Assembly (NCBI GenBank): GCA_035303945.1
Contig: DATGQZ010000017.1
Span: 1-64,000, forward strand
Direction: 5' to 3'
Length of the DNA: 64,000 bases
Source of the DNA: DATGMS01 sp035303945
GTDB lineage: Bacteria > Bacteroidota > Bacteroidia > Cytophagales > Cyclobacteriaceae
In this document: positions 62,536-64,000 of the stretch, piece by piece
How positions within the stretch are numbered: position 1 is the stretch's first letter
Layout: the number at the start of each line of letters is the position of its first letter
Position numbers and translations under genes: made by a program
The notes under the pieces: model-generated
The model's input: only the letters and a program-made list of their open reading frames with translations
The model's database searches: none
What the model was told of the DNA's origin: nothing

Positions 62536-64000
62536 TTAATCAATCATTGCATAATGCATTATTACTTCTTGGCTAGCTTCCTCTCTGTTTATTTCCGCTT
62601 TTATCTTGCCTTCCCTTACCACTAAGATTCGGTCGCTGAGCGCAAGTATTTCGGGAAGTTCTGAAGATATAAGGATCACTGCTTTGCCAGCCTCTACTAG
62701 AGAGGCTATAAATTCATAAATTTCATGCTTGGCACCAACGTCTACACCTCTAGTAGGCTCATCCAAAATAATGACATCTGGATCGTTAAGGTACATGCCG
62801 GCCAGTACTACCTTTTGCTGATTGCCTCCACTTAGGCGTCCTACAGCGAGTTGACGGGAAGCTGTTTTAATACGAAACCGCTTGATTTCTCCATCGCTCA
62901 CTTCATTCTCTTTTTTTGAATCCAGAAAGAGCCCTCTGCTATGCCTTTTTAAAGAAGCCAAAGTGATGTTGTTTCTTACTGAGGTTTCTAAGCTAAGTCC
63001 ATATTGCTTGCGGTCTTCCGTCACCAAACCTATTCCCCGCTGAATCGCCGATCTGGGGGTATCAATCCGTACGGATTTGCCACGAAGAAGAATCTCCCCC
63101 GAAGTCGGCCTCTCCAAACCTGCCAACACATGGGCTATATTGGTCCTTCCTGCGCCCATCAGCCCGGCAATACCTACAATCTCCCCCTTTCTCAGTTGGA
63201 AGGAGATGTCCGTTAAAGCGGGAGAACAAATATTGCGCATCTCCAAAATCACCTCAGCCGGACGGGCAGGCTGTTTGTTGAAGAATGCTTTCAGCTCTCT
63301 TCCCACAATCAAATTGATCAATTCCTCCATGTGCAGATCTTTAGCGGATCTGGTGGCGATATATTTACCGTCTCTGAGCACCGTAATTTGATCCGCCAAG
63401 CGAAAGATCTCCTCCATCTTGTGGGAAATATAAATGATCGCCTTCCCCTGTTCCTTTAATGTAGCCATGGTTTTGAAGAGCATCTCCGCCTCCCTTTGTG
63501 AAATGGCAGATGTCGGTTCATCCATTATTAAAATAGAAGCGTTATTTGAAAGTGCCTTAGCAATCTCTACCATCTGCATCTCTCCGACGCTTAGTGTATG
63601 CATTTTAGCAGTCACGGGAATATCCATTCCCAGCTGATGAATCAGCTCCTGTGCTCGCAGGTTCATGGCGCTGCGATCGACCCAGCCCCAGCCCCTCACA
63701 GGCTCTCTGCCCATAAAGATGTTCTCCGCCACCGTCAGGTCCGGAAACACCAATAGCTCCTGATGGATCATGGCAATCCCGTGGAGAAGGGCTTCTCTTG
63801 CACTGGTAAATTTTACGGGCTGCCCTTTAATAAAAATTTCACCCTGATCGGGGGGGAACATGCCCATCAGGATATTCATAAAAGTAGATTTACCAGCCCC
63901 ATTTTCACCCATTAATGCATGAATGCTGCTTTCTTCAAGCCGAAGAGAAACATTATCCAATACGGTGACGCCCGCAAAAGACTTTGAAATATGGGTAGCT
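62536..64000 (-). CDS. Sugar ABC transporter ATPase (RbsA family), N-terminus beyond window
   Basis: A two-domain ABC ATPase that drives the permease. The frame stays open to base 64000, where it reads ATHISKSFAGVTVLDNVS, the usual N-terminus of RbsA-type proteins, so only a few residues are missing; a TTG at 63960 is not the start. The first nucleotide domain has Walker A GENGAGKST near 63883-63909 and signature LSVGEMQ. The second has the degenerate Walker A GLMGAGRTN and signature LSGGNQQKVVLAG, then DEPTRGVDVGAKHEIY. It is the first gene seen of the operon, and anything upstream lies outside the window. Confidence 0.93.
   Translation of the reverse strand, partial: ATHISKSFAGVTVLDNVSLRLEESSIHALMGENGAGKSTFMNILMGMFPPDQGEIFIKGQPVKFTSAREALLHGIAMIHQELLVFPDLTVAENIFMGREPVRGWGWVDRSAMNLRAQELIHQLGMDIPVTAKMHTLSVGEMQMVEIAKALSNNASILIMDEPTSAISQREAEMLFKTMATLKEQGKAIIYISHKMEEIFRLADQITVLRDGKYIATRSAKDLHMEELINLIVGRELKAFFNKQPARPAEVILEMRNICSPALTDISFQLRKGEIVGIAGLMGAGRTNIAHVLAGLERPTSGEILLRGKSVRIDTPRSAIQRGIGLVTEDRKQYGLSLETSVRNNITLASLKRHSRGLFLDSKKENEVSDGEIKRFRIKTASRQLAVGRLSGGNQQKVVLAGMYLNDPDVIILDEPTRGVDVGAKHEIYEFIASLVEAGKAVILISSELPEILALSDRILVVREGKIKAEINREEASQEVIMHYAMID

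Noticed and set aside
63960..63960. TTG start for the ABC ATPase
   Set aside because: The frame continues to the window edge with a conserved RbsA N-terminus.

Overview
The window reads as the chromosome of a Gram-negative Bacteroidota, most likely a Cytophagales/Cyclobacteriaceae-type heterotroph. Support comes from four SusC/RagA-type TonB-linked outer membrane proteins (three with adjacent SusD lipoproteins), an ECF sigma/FecR pair feeding a SusC with a signalling STN domain, several TTTG-N-TAnnTTTG promoter-like sites of the Bacteroidota type, and scarce Shine-Dalgarno motifs. The lineage is an inference from gene content; no rRNA or tRNA gene was seen.

Region 1 (1-23.4 kb) is mostly core genome. 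A SusC gene runs off the left edge (1-1926). After a SixA-like phosphatase and a short-chain dehydrogenase comes a protein-quality and envelope block: lon-hslU, dxr-rseP and a DegQ/HtrA protease. Next are a HIT hydrolase, greA, and the rsmA-mgtE-hydroxyacid dehydrogenase run. A plus-strand block then holds an M17 aminopeptidase, pdxA, yceD-rpmF, and fabH-efp-accB-accC. Intrinsic terminators close several of these units.

Region 2 (23.4-54 kb) is accessory and nutrient-scavenging. It opens with a 640-base gap carrying a degenerate 20-21 bp tandem repeat and a large calcium-motif FG-GAP/ASPIC lipoprotein. A minus-strand susC-susD pair and an MFS transporter follow. From 33.8 kb a plus-strand run encodes ECF sigma, FecR, STN-SusC, SusD, a DUF1549/DUF1553 haem lipoprotein, a DUF1501 Tat protein, a membrane haem protein with LRR and hexosaminidase-type C-terminal modules, a small cytochrome c lipoprotein, and a second SusC-SusD pair. 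A sulfatase converges on its end. No glycoside hydrolase or polysaccharide lyase is recognisable, so this resembles a polysaccharide utilisation locus in which planctomycete-type redox proteins take the place of glycanases. It is the best candidate for an undescribed system here.

Region 3 (54-64 kb) carries a lipocalin-like surface lipoprotein, a small putative barrel protein, a TPR histidine kinase with NarL-type regulator, an AI-2E-family permease, divergent dinB and vsr repair genes, and a ribose-type ABC importer whose ATPase gene runs off the right edge.
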